From positions 62,001 through 126,000 of the forward strand of contig NZ_BDCU01000016.1 of NCBI RefSeq assembly GCF_001618425.1: a DNA stretch of 64,000 bases, written 5' to 3'. A model generated the notes under the pieces. It saw only the letters and a program-made list of their open reading frames with translations. It had not been told where the DNA came from and did no database searches. Shown here piece by piece: positions 48,873-56,422 of the stretch. A program made the translations under genes and the position numbers. Position 1 is the first letter of the stretch. Every line of letters begins with the position of its first letter. The stretch is from Nocardia fusca NBRC 14340. Its GTDB lineage: Bacteria; Actinomycetota; Actinomycetes; Mycobacteriales; Mycobacteriaceae.

Positions 48873-49246
48873 GCAGTCACCGCCGCGGTCTCGCCGCTTT
48901 CCAGCAGCAGCGCGTCGGAGACCCGCTGCAATGCCTGCGGGACGACGCGGTAGTACACCCAGGAGGCGCGGCGTTCGCTGGTCAGCAGCCCGGCGGAGCG
49001 CAGTACCTTCAGGTGATGGGAGATGGTCGGCTGGGTGAGGTCGATGCCCTCGGACAGATCGCACACGCAGGCTTCCTGGCCGGCCCGCGACGCGATCGAG
49101 CTCAACAGTCGCAGCCGCACCGGGTCCGACAGCGCCTTGAACACCGTCGCCAACTCCACCGCGGCATCCACCGACAGCGGCTCCCGCACGCGCGGGGCGG
49201 GGTGGCAGGCCTCGACCGGTATCACCGGCAACTGCGACTTAGACAT
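48869..49246 (-). CDS. arsR: ArsR family repressor (CxC-type)
   Basis: A 125-residue winged-helix repressor with the classic As(III) site on the recognition-side helix, QEACVCDLSEGIDLTQPTIS HHLKVLRSAG (Cys at about 59 and 61), plus Cys near residue 14 (VEACHPAP). The start ATG 49246 is right for the family; the longer open frame upstream enters the operator and a neighbouring pseudogene. It is the first gene of the arsR-acr3-arsC2-arsC operon. It has a different thiolate arrangement from the ArsR at 43499, so the two may respond to different arsenicals. Confidence 0.93.
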   Translation of the reverse strand: MSKSQLPVIPVEACHPAPRVREPLSVDAAVELATVFKALSDPVRLRLLSSIASRAGQEACVCDLSEGIDLTQPTISHHLKVLRSAGLLTSERRASWVYYRVVPQALQRVSDALLLESGETAAVTA

Positions 49247-49248
49247 GA

Positions 49249-49270
49249 ATCGATATTGACAAACATCTAT
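49249..49270 (-). promoter_or_regulatory. ArsR operator/promoter upstream of arsR-acr3 operon
   Basis: An interrupted palindrome, ATCGAT-N10-ATCTAT (5 of 6 symmetric), lies 3 bp before the arsR ATG. It contains ATCGATATTGAC, related to the motifs at 43881 and 43924. On the minus strand a TATAGA box at its upstream edge could be the -10. It overlaps the 3' end of the ankyrin-NhaA pseudogene. Confidence 0.6.
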
Positions 49271-50081
49271 ACCATGACGCAAACAAACATCCGGTGAACA
49301 CCCCACGCGCACGACCACGGCATCACGCGCCACCAGCGATATGCCTGATCGGCGGCGCGGTTACCAGGTACGCACCCCACCCGGCCCGACCGGAACAGTA
49401 TCGGGTGAAACCCGCGTCCGATCAACGCCAGGACCGCGACCGCGAACGCGGCGTCGGTGGCCATCGGGATCCCCCACCCCCGGGCGGCGTCCCCGTGACC
49501 GAATGTGAACGCGACGAAAACCACGGCCGGAACGACAGCGCCGGTGACCGCGGCGACCATCGGCACCAGCGCCTGACGGATATCGCGGAACGCGCCGTGC
49601 ACGAACTCCTGTTTCAGCTCCTGGGGAGTCTTCCCGCTCCAGCGATCCGCCTGCGGCCCCGTGCGAACATCTACCCGCGCTCCGGCCTGTAAGAGTGCTT
49701 GGACGCACTCGGGAGAACCGCAGTCTGCCGCCGCGCACAGCGGCGGCCAGTCGGCCGGCAGATCCGGGTGCATGCCATGGTCGAGTAGGAGCCGCACTGC
49801 CTTGGCATGGCCCTTGTGCGCGGCTTTCTCGAGGGCCCTCGGATCCACTTCGATACCCTGGGCCAGCAGGTAAGTGAGAATTTCGGTTCTGCCCCATTCC
49901 GCGGCCCAACCGAAAGAGACCCTCCCGGCGTAGTGACACTCGCCAGGTCGACACCCGTGTCGTGGGCACGTCGCACCTCGCCGGTGTCGGCGTGTATGAC
50001 AGCCATGACGAGATCCAACTCTGCTGCACCGGCCACTGCATCAGCATCCCCTGGCCCGGCCTTCGCGGCCACCTCACACAT
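49267..50081 (-). pseudogene. frameshifted ankyrin gene fused to a NhaA antiporter fragment
   Basis: From ATG 50081 an ankyrin-type protein begins ([20 protein letters not shown] ... [19 protein letters not shown]). A frameshift near 49919-49926, in a GGGAGGG run on the coding strand, moves it to the frame [20 protein letters not shown], then [20 protein letters not shown] and [20 protein letters not shown]. At about 49620, right after DRWSGKTPQ, the sequence becomes a Na+/H+ antiporter Nha[21 protein letters not shown], then [20 protein letters not shown]. It leaves that family at about 49402. Neither half is complete. It marks a recombination junction beside the arsenic operon. Confidence 0.78.
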
Positions 50082-50162
50082 TCGGATAGCCGAACGACTG
50101 GTAGGCGCCGGCCGGCGCGATATGCGGTGGCCCGTGGGGCGTGCTGTGAGCAGAATGCGGTT

Positions 50163-50885
50163 ATGCCAACGAACTCGGTGCTGTCAAGAGCCCACGCTCT
50201 ATGGGAAGGACTGGCTGCGGCACCGGTTTCGTTCTCCTCGACCGACCCCGTGGATGTGGCGATCTCGCCGCGAGCGATGATCTGCCCGCAGGGCTGGGCC
50301 GGCTTCGTCGTGCTGCAGGGGCGGGCAATCGTGACCGTGCCCAGTGCGTCCGCGGCAGCGGCGGTTCGCAGCGCCGTCGCAGAGTTGTCCGTCGAGGACC
50401 TCGTGGATCCCGGAATGCTCGGCCGTGTCCTGCCCCTGGCAGAAGTGCTGGGTCCGGCCACGCTGGCCTACCTCGACGAGCACGATTTCCGACAGGCGCC
50501 AACGGGTTCGGTGTCGGTCGATCGGCTTTCTGCCGAGCATCCCGATCTACGCCGGCTCGAAGTTCTGGCGGGTGAGTACGAATCGGAGGAAAGCGGGCTC
50601 CGCGAGATAACCTCCCCGGCCTTCGCCATCCGGATCCATGACGAAGTGGTCGCTGCCGCCGGATATCGCATGTGGCCGAGCCGGACTGCTCATTTGAGTG
50701 TGCTGACCGCTCCCGAGAACCGGGGGCGGGGATTGGCGCGCCTGACGGGTTCTGCGGCAGTGGCGCACGCACTGGAGGCTGGGCTGCTTCCCCAGTGGCG
50801 GGCCCGTGCTCCGCAGTCCAAACGTGTCGCGCTCGCTCTGGGATTTCGCGAACTCGGTGCCCAACTCAGCGCCAGACCGAGTTGA
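50163..50885 (+). CDS. GNAT family N-acetyltransferase
   Basis: A 240-residue protein. The C-terminal half (about 125-235) has the GNAT fold: FAIRIHDEVVAAAGYRMWPS (strands 3-4) and the acetyl-CoA motif LTAPENRGRGLARLTGSAAV (about 183-202), with R-G-R-G as the pyrophosphate loop. The N-terminal half has no recognised domain. ATG 50163 is chosen; the frame upstream overlaps non-coding and ankyrin pseudogene DNA. The substrate is unknown. It stands alone, divergent from the ankyrin-NhaA pseudogene. Confidence 0.82.
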   Translation: MPTNSVLSRAHALWEGLAAAPVSFSSTDPVDVAISPRAMICPQGWAGFVVLQGRAIVTVPSASAAAAVRSAVAELSVEDLVDPGMLGRVLPLAEVLGPATLAYLDEHDFRQAPTGSVSVDRLSAEHPDLRRLEVLAGEYESEESGLREITSPAFAIRIHDEVVAAAGYRMWPSRTAHLSVLTAPENRGRGLARLTGSAAVAHALEAGLLPQWRARAPQSKRVALALGFRELGAQLSARPS

Positions 50886-51198
50886 CCGCTCCGCCGAATC
50901 GGCGTTCCGACACTCGGTGCAGTCCACCGGTGCTGTCCAAGAAATGATGGCGGCCTCAAAGGTCAGTGCATCACCGCTGTCCAGGTGTTCAGCGTTGACC
51001 TCGGCAGGGCTGCGGTATCCGTGGATCCTGCGGGGCCGGTGGTTGAGTTCGAGTTTCCTCTTTCTCGGTCCCTTCGGCGGCTCGGGCCGGCCGCGGGAAC
51101 GGCCTGGTCTTTCGGCACGGCCGATACCAGAAACCACCGCAGGGCCGGAGTCCGGTCGGGGCCGGTCGCGGCGTGGTGCCGGCCGGGCCTCTACCGAA
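50886..51198 (-). pseudogene. gene-free stretch holding an IS30-like transposase C-terminal scrap
   Basis: On the minus strand between about 51061 and 50978 one frame reads KRKLELNHRPRRIHGYRSPA EVNAEHL. This matches the C-terminal end of IS30-type transposases (LNxRPRKtLgwrTPaEv...L). No other part of the transposase, and no inverted repeats, are present in the 313 bp between the GNAT and MerR genes. It is another mobile-element footprint in the eroded zone right of the arsenic island. Confidence 0.55.
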
Positions 51199-51576
51199 TC
51201 AATCCGTTGCGGGGCCGGCCTCGGCCTCGATGCTCGCGCGGAGTCCGAGGATTTCGGCTTTCTGGGCCCTGAGGCGGGCGATTCCAGCGTCCAATCGGCT
51301 TACCCGCTCGTCGAGTTGTGTCAACGCGGTGTGCCGGTCGGCATCGGAGGCGCCGGCGGGATCGATGCATGCGACCTGCAGTATCGCAGATGCCTCGGAC
51401 AGCGACAGGCCGGATGCCAGCAAGCAGCGTATGTGGTCCACGATCTGGATATCGTCGGCGCGGTAGTTGCGGTACCCGTTGGAGTCGCGTTCGGGCGAGA
51501 GAATCCCGGCTCCCTCATAGTGCCGGAGCATTCGCGGGGTCGCCCCGGTGGCATGGCTCAAATCGCGTATCCGCAT
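51199..51576 (-). CDS. MerR family transcriptional regulator
   Basis: A 125-residue activator. The N-terminal winged HTH is MRIRDLSHATGATPRMLRHY (1-20), then GILSPERDSNGYRNYRADDI, with the second HTH around IRCLLASGLSLSEASAIL and a dimerising coiled coil at 80-115 (LTQLDERVSRLDAGIARLRA). The only Cys (VACIDP and IRCLL) do not form a known metal site, so it may sense an organic ligand. Start ATG 51576. It is divergent from the flavodoxin-fold oxidoreductase at 51630, whose promoter has the 19-bp spacer expected for MerR control. Confidence 0.92.
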   Translation of the reverse strand: MRIRDLSHATGATPRMLRHYEGAGILSPERDSNGYRNYRADDIQIVDHIRCLLASGLSLSEASAILQVACIDPAGASDADRHTALTQLDERVSRLDAGIARLRAQKAEILGLRASIEAEAGPATD

Positions 51577-51590
51577 CCAGCTGCCTCTCC

Positions 51591-51621
51591 TTGACATTGA
51601 CGTTAGCGTCATACTTTAGTT
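51591..51621 (+). promoter_or_regulatory. MerR-type promoter with 19-bp spacer
   Basis: TTGACA (51591-51596) and TTAGTT (51616-51621) are separated by 19 bp. The inverted repeat TGACG-TTAG-CGTCA (51598-51611) sits in the spacer in the same place as in the promoter at 25932. It drives the flavodoxin-fold oxidoreductase (ATG 51630, 8 bp after the -10, probably leaderless) and should be bound by the divergent MerR protein. Confidence 0.8.
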
Positions 51622-51629
51622 TGGCCGGC

Positions 51630-52262
51630 ATGACGAACGAAAGCAGTCGACCGAAGGTGATGCTCGTAGTTGCGCATCCGGACCACGACTCGGCTACCTG
51701 GGCCATTGCCCGGGCCATCGAGCAGGGCATCGAGTCCGATGGAAATACCACCGCCATAATCAATGACTTGGTGGCATCCGGTTTCGATCCGGTTTATCGA
51801 AAGGCGGATCTGGCGCACCACCGAGGGCTTTCGGAACTTCCCGCCGACGTCAGGCATGAGCAGGAACTGCTCGAATCGGCCGATGTGACCGTCGTCCTCT
51901 TTCCGGTCTACTGGTGGTCCATGCCAGCACTGGTCAAAGGCTGGTTCGACCGAGTGTTCGGGGCCTACGACGATGTTTCGCACGGTAGCCCCAGCGTGGT
52001 GAAGCAACTACATCTCGTCGCAAGTGCCGGTCTCGGTGAAGGTACGTTCGCACGGCACGGATACAAGACGGCGTTGACGACCCAGACGATGCACGGCATA
52101 GCCGACTACTCGCAGATCAGCGACTCATCCATCGAGTTTCTCTACGACACCGAATCCAAGGACTCGGCAGTCCACGAGCAACTGATCGCTCAGGGATACA
52201 AAATCGGCGTCGCGATGGCGCAGCGTGCGCACCTTGCGTACGACCCGGTCGCGGTCCCGTGA
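51630..52262 (+). CDS. NAD(P)H-dependent oxidoreductase (flavodoxin-like fold)
   Basis: A 210-residue quinone-reductase/KefF-type flavoprotein. The phosphate-binding region is VMLVVAHPDHDSATWAIARA (about 10-29). The family signature is VTVVLFPVYWWSMPALVKGW FDRVFGAYDD (about 85-114), followed by LHLVASAGLGEGTFARHGY. It likely reduces quinones or other electrophiles by two electrons with FMN or FAD. Start ATG 51630, close to the -10 box and probably leaderless. Paired with the divergent MerR regulator, it looks like an inducible electrophile or redox-stress detoxification unit. Confidence 0.92.
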   Translation: MTNESSRPKVMLVVAHPDHDSATWAIARAIEQGIESDGNTTAIINDLVASGFDPVYRKADLAHHRGLSELPADVRHEQELLESADVTVVLFPVYWWSMPALVKGWFDRVFGAYDDVSHGSPSVVKQLHLVASAGLGEGTFARHGYKTALTTQTMHGIADYSQISDSSIEFLYDTESKDSAVHEQLIAQGYKIGVAMAQRAHLAYDPVAVP

Positions 52263-52438
52263 ACGGGCGCCACGACCCAGACGCACGCCTACTCGCCTCG
52301 ACCACGCCCGCGGCCTCCCGGAATCGCCGGCCGCCTCACAACACAGACTGCCGGCGGCCGTGACGTTCACCGGCGCTTCCTGGGCCGCCATATCGGTGAT
52401 GGGAACGTGATTGGTTGCGGCCGTGCGAGGTTGGCAGA

Positions 52439-53671
52439 ATGTGCGTGGTGACGGCAGGGGATGCGCAACGCGCGAGCGAGGGTGTCGACGGCTCACGGCG
52501 GCCGGACCCGGGTGAACACGAGGCGGGGGCGACAGCTACGACTTCCGAGGGGCGGCCGACCGCGGAAGCCGCGGCTTCGCCGGTGTCAGCGGATGGGGAC
52601 CGGTCACCGGAATCGGCGTCGCGCACGGCCGGCCCTCAGGAGACGGCCGCGCCATCCGGTACGAAGTGGGTGAAGGCGGCCACGGTAGCGAGTGCTGCCG
52701 GCACGGTGATGGCCGCGTTCGCTGCGATGGGAGCGCTCTATTTCTCCAACAGCACGTTGAGCGCATCCAATGACCAACTCGGTCTGGCGCGCCAGACTGC
52801 ACAATCCGAGCTACTCAAGTCAGCCGCCGAGCAGTTGGACTCGGACAAGGAAAGCGTCCGCCTCAGCGGGGTCTACCTGCTCGAACGCCTTGCTCAGGAC
52901 TCAGCGGCCGATCAACCCACCGTCCGGCGGTTGCTCGAAGCATTCGTCCGCACCGAGACGACGACCAGGCGCTGCGAGATTCCCAGACAAGAAACGCCGG
53001 TGGACACCCAGGCCGCCTTGGACGTCATCGCGAAGTACGCTACCCTGCCGGACCCAACACCGCGGGTGAAACTTCAGGGAGCCTGCCTCGCCCAGGCCCA
53101 CCTGTACAACGTGCAGCTCACCGGCGCGAACCTGGCCGGAGCGAACCTCACCGGCGCTGTGCTCAACGTCTCGCAGCTCCACGAGGCGAACCTCGAAGGC
53201 GCCTTGCTCCAGTTCTCGCATTCGGTCGCCACGATCTTCTCGGAAGCGAACCTCGCCGGCGCGAACCTTGCCGGCGCGAAACTTGCCGGCGCCAACCTGA
53301 CCGGCGCTGATCTCGACAATGCGAACCTTCAAGGCGCCGACCTCTCCGGCGCAAACCTGGCCGGCGCGGACCTCTCGAACGCGAACCTCACAGGCGCGAC
53401 CCTCTGGAACGCGAACCTGACCGGTGCGGATCTCCGCAGTGCGAACCTGACCGACGCCGCACTTCTCAGCGCAAACCTGGCCGGCGCGGACCTCATCGGC
53501 GCGCAGCTCCACAGCGCGCACCTCAACGATGCGCATCTCGATAATGCAATCCTCGCCGGCGCGAACCTGACCGGCGCCGATCTCACTGGCGCGGATCTTG
53601 ATGGCACCAACCTCACTGACGTGGTCTACGACTTTCAGACCCGATGGCCTGATGGCTTCACCCCACCCTGA
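52439..53671 (+). CDS. membrane-anchored pentapeptide repeat protein
   Basis: A 410-residue protein in four parts: an acidic Ser/Thr/Ala-rich N-terminus (1-65), one membrane segment (VASAAGTVMAAFAAMGALYF, about 73-92), a helical region (about 100-200, SAAEQLDSDKESVRLSGVYL, resembling the conserved segment found before pentapeptide repeats in actinobacterial membrane proteins) and a pentapeptide block. The block (about 215-395) has some 30 units of the A(N/D)LxG type and should form a right-handed quadrilateral helix. ATG 52439 is chosen; TTG 52415 would add 8 residues. The helical segment suggests a membrane-linked scaffold; no partner is adjacent. Function unknown. Confidence 0.88.
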   Translation: MCVVTAGDAQRASEGVDGSRRPDPGEHEAGATATTSEGRPTAEAAASPVSADGDRSPESASRTAGPQETAAPSGTKWVKAATVASAAGTVMAAFAAMGALYFSNSTLSASNDQLGLARQTAQSELLKSAAEQLDSDKESVRLSGVYLLERLAQDSAADQPTVRRLLEAFVRTETTTRRCEIPRQETPVDTQAALDVIAKYATLPDPTPRVKLQGACLAQAHLYNVQLTGANLAGANLTGAVLNVSQLHEANLEGALLQFSHSVATIFSEANLAGANLAGAKLAGANLTGADLDNANLQGADLSGANLAGADLSNANLTGATLWNANLTGADLRSANLTDAALLSANLAGADLIGAQLHSAHLNDAHLDNAILAGANLTGADLTGADLDGTNLTDVVYDFQTRWPDGFTPP

Positions 53672-53880
53672 TGTCCGGAACGTACTTGCACAGCGTGGTT
53701 CGCGAGACCCCAGCAGCCGAGCAATCGAGGACACCGACTCATCCGGCCGGGTCAGCAGTGCACACGCCTGCCGAACCTGTTCCTCGCTCGTGGCCGGTGG
53801 CCGGCCGAGTCGCTGCGAAGACGAGGAACGCCAACCGGCCCCCGGTGGTGGTGTCGAGGGCTTCGTGCAGCGACGCCGGT
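53658..53880 (-). pseudogene. serine recombinase (resolvase/invertase) remnant
   Basis: On the minus strand, ASLHEALDTTTGGRLAFLVF (from about 53880) matches the catalytic-domain end of serine resolvases. It is followed after a deletion of about 20 residues by RLGRPPATSEEQVRQACALL, then TRPDESVSSIARLLG, and, after a one-base shift, VSRTTLCKYVPDIRVG, ending at TGA (53658-53660). That is the resolvase HTH tail. The N-terminal half with the catalytic Ser is missing. It overlaps the 3' end of the pentapeptide gene by 14 bp. Confidence 0.75.
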
Positions 53881-53913
53881 GACAGTGACGACGCCGCCAA
53901 GGGGCCCAGTGGG

Positions 53914-54556
53914 CTACTCGGCCGTGGGCATGGTGGCGGCGGTTGAGTCTCGATCGTCCAAGGCCGTCGGGAGGCCGGTGTCGTAGAGCGACAGCACATC
54001 TGATGTGCTTCTGAGGGCGTTCACGACCGAGGCAGCCGGGGAAACCATCAACTGCGGGTAGTCGATCTCGCCGACAGTGGGATCGATCGGCCACGCCAGC
54101 CGTTCATCGGTCAGGGAGAACTCGGCAGTGACCCCCCTCCTTGTTGCCCCGAGGATCCTGGCGATGCCAGCTGCCCTCCAGATACACGGCCACCAAGCCA
54201 TGGAGGACGTAACCGTCACCGTGCGTGAGGCGCTGGTAGCAGAGCCCGGTTGGGATGCCTGCCACCCGCAGCAAGGCGGCGAGGAGATGGGACTTCGCGT
54301 AGCAGAGGCCGACCCGCTCGCGTAGTACTTCGCCGGCGGTCAAGGTCACCCGGGGGTCCCGAACGTCGTAGGAGTGCCCGACTTCGTCCCGCACCCAATG
54401 GAAGGCGGCCTGGGCGAACTCGATGTCATCAGAGGCACTTCGCCGCAGGTCATGAGCTAGCGAGAGCACAGCCCCGTCGTCGAGTTGAACGACGGAATCG
54501 CCGTCGAGGTACGCAGCTGGATGCTGAGCCTGGAGGGCAAAGGATCGTCCTGTCAC
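53914..54556 (-). pseudogene. frameshifted transglutaminase-like protein gene
   Basis: From GTG 54556 the frame reads a transglutaminase-like domain: FAQAAFHWVRDEVGHSYDVR, then ERVGLCYAKSHLLAALLRVA GIPTGLCYQRLT with the catalytic Cys in GLCYAKSH, His in YVLHGLVAVYL and Asp in WHRQDPRGNK. After a run of six G on the coding strand (54132-54137) the frame is lost. The homologous end continues in another frame (GVTAEFSLTDERLAWPIDPT ... DYPQLMVSPAASVVNALRST) to 53914. Total length is 643 nt, a multiple of three plus one. One base removed from the homopolymer would give about 213 residues. Confidence 0.8.
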
Positions 54557-54985
54557 ACCGAAATTGTAGTTTCCGTGGGAGCGCCGGAACCTGGGCGATG
54601 CCCCGCCGATCATCGATGATCGAAGTCGTAGCAGTGTGCCGGGATGTCGAGGCGGGGATGTGCACAACATCGGACAGATCGGCGAGCATCGGGTGTGAGC
54701 GGCTGCGATCGAGCAGATAGGCCCACTTACGGCACCACTGCGGTCATCGCCGTGGAAGCCGCCCGGCGCCTCGCCTACCGGGTCACAGAGTCGGATACCA
54801 CTCCCGGGATTGCGGACAGGAGCTGACCTATCTGCCCTTACGGTCGAAAGCGTGCAACGAAGCCGAAGTGGGAAGTGGCGCAGAAGATCTGCGTATCCGG
54901 CGACACCTGTCGGACTTCTGCACCAGGTCACCGCGACCGGCCCGACACGGGCTCATATCAATTCTCGACGATGGAGGTTCTCGAG
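54557..54985. other. 429-bp region without a supported gene; contains a 16-bp perfect palindrome
   Basis: No frame on either strand has protein-like composition or a motif here. CGATCATCGATGATCG (54607-54622) is a perfect 16-bp palindrome, about 50 bp upstream of the transglutaminase-like start (54556), so it may be an operator for that gene. The right end holds the promoter and ribosome-binding site of the VOC gene. Confidence 0.45.
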
Positions 54986-55363
54986 ATGCTCGATCATCTC
55001 GCAGTTCAATGTGCCGATCTCGCGGCCAGTGCCGCCTTCTACGATCGGGTACTCGCCCCGTTGGGAGGAACCCGGCTGGTCGACTTCGGCGAAGTCATCG
55101 GCTACGGGAATGCGAGCCCGCCCCAGCCCGTGTTCTGGTTGGGACCGCTGTCCGCCGGAGGCGGGTTCCGTGAATCGCATATCGCTTTCACCGCACCGAG
55201 CCGAACCGCGGTGCGCGCGTTCTTCCAGACAGCTGTGGACGCCGGCGCGCAGATTCTGCACGAGCCCCGGATCTGGCCGGAGTACCACTCGTCGTACTAC
55301 GGGGCGTTCGTGCGAGACCCCGACGGCAACAACGTCGAAGCCGTATGTCACCACCCTGAATAA
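54986..55363 (+). CDS. VOC family protein
   Basis: A 125-residue vicinal-oxygen-chelate fold protein with two beta-alpha-beta-beta-beta modules: MLDHLAVQCADLAASAAFYD RVLAPLGG at the start, and YYGAFVRDPDGNNVEAVCHH at the end, with the typical acidic metal-ligand Glu. ATG 54986 has GGAGG 8 bp upstream, which decides it over the in-frame ATG 54971. It is similar to the glyoxalase/bleomycin-resistance-like proteins often annotated in Nocardia. The reaction is unknown. Confidence 0.9.
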   Translation: MLDHLAVQCADLAASAAFYDRVLAPLGGTRLVDFGEVIGYGNASPPQPVFWLGPLSAGGGFRESHIAFTAPSRTAVRAFFQTAVDAGAQILHEPRIWPEYHSSYYGAFVRDPDGNNVEAVCHHPE

Positions 55364-55508
55364 CATCGGGTGACACGTGTCCATACATCGGGGCACAAGC
55401 GCTTCAACCTGCCCCAGAGGGCCGTCAGGATTTGAGACACGGTTCGACCGTGGGCCTTCGCTGCTCATTAGGCCGGAAACTGTCCTATATCGGCAGCACA
55501 CTCGAATC

Positions 55509-56013
55509 ATGAGCGAAACCGAATCGACCCTGAATCAGACCGACATCACCGACTACAACGATCCGAACGCGCCGTGGAACCAGGCGTGGGACCAGGAAGG
55601 CGGCATTGCCAACTGGAACGATGATGTGATCAAGGAGTTCCGGGAGAACTCGGGCAAAGGTGGGCGGCGCTTACGCGGGCGGGGACCTCATCCTGCTCAC
55701 TACCACGGGAGCCAGGAGCGGTAAGCGACACACGACTCCGCTGGGACCCCTGTACCGGGACGACACCATGTATGTGAGTTCGTTCATCGAGGACAAGTAC
55801 CCGGCCTGGTGGTACAACATCAAGGCGAATCCGCAGGTCACCATCGAGCTTCGGAACAAGACCTACCAGGCGACCGGCAAGGTGCTCGAAGGCGCGGACT
55901 ACGACGAGTTCGCAGCCTGGGTGCTGGCCAACAACCCGCTGCTGGCGGATTTCCAGTCCAAGGTGGACCGGCCGATTCCGCTGGTCGTGTTGTCCCTCGA
56001 CGGCGAGGGCTGA
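55509..56013 (+). pseudogene. frameshifted deazaflavin-dependent nitroreductase (Ddn-like)
   Basis: ATG 55509 begins MSETESTLNQTDITDYNDPN and runs to DDVIKEFRENSGK. It then shifts at an AAA run (55656-55658) to the frame VGGAYAGGDLILLTTTGARS GKRHTTPLGPLYRDD, ending VLANNPLLADFQSKVDRPIP ... at 56013. Together they form an intact-looking Ddn/DUF385 protein of about 167 residues. These are F420-dependent reductases of quinones and nitro compounds. The length of 505 nt is a multiple of three plus one, so removal of one A restores the frame. Decay or sequence error. Confidence 0.82.
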
Positions 56014-56039
56014 GCGGTCCCAGGAACCTCCGGCGGCGG

Positions 56040-56330
56040 TGCGTCGAATGGCACGCACTGGGCTGCGCAGCAGAACCAGGATGCCGCCGGAGGTCGCACT
56101 CAGTAGGTCGGTCATCCCGACAGCACGAGGGTAGAACTCGGCGGCAGCCACCGGATCGGCGCTCAGATGCTGTAACCGCCGCGGCGCCGCAACAGTTTCC
56201 GGCGCGTGCGTCCAGCCCCGCCGCGGGGCCCGTTGCCACAGCGACACCGCCGCACCGAGCGGATCGAGCAGTGTCGCGATCCGGCCGTCATCTCCGGCGT
56301 CGAAGGGCGGCAGGCAGCAGTCAGGGCTTG
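56040..56330 (-). pseudogene. VOC (two-domain glyoxalase) remnant
   Basis: On the minus strand the frame reads CCLPPFDAGDDGRIATLLDP LGAAVSLWQ, then RRLQHLSADPVAAAEFYPRA VGM and TSGGILVLLRSP. These match the junction between the two modules of Cfp30B-like VOC proteins (vgdaGRmavlaDPtGA.fslWq ... Dp.aaaeFY.avfGm). The N-terminal module start and the second module end are missing. It fills most of the 409-bp gap between the Ddn-like and SDR genes, which otherwise holds only the SDR promoter. Confidence 0.55.
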
Positions 56331-56351
56331 GACGAGACGATACGGACCGTC

Positions 56352-56390
56352 TTGACATTGAATCCAGCGAGACGTAGCGTCTTGTCTCGC
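56352..56390 (+). promoter_or_regulatory. canonical promoter with overlapping operator for the SDR gene
   Basis: TTGACA (56352-56357), a 17-bp spacer and TAGCGT (56375-56380) form a sigma-70-type promoter. AGACG-TAG-CGTCT (56370-56382) is a perfect inverted repeat across the -10, and GCGAGAC (56367-56373) pairs with GTCTCGC (56384-56390). A repressor bound here would block the SDR at 56423. No regulator gene is adjacent. Confidence 0.72.
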
Positions 56391-56422
56391 CACAATGGAT
56401 CGAGGAAGAGGAGGTGGAGTCA

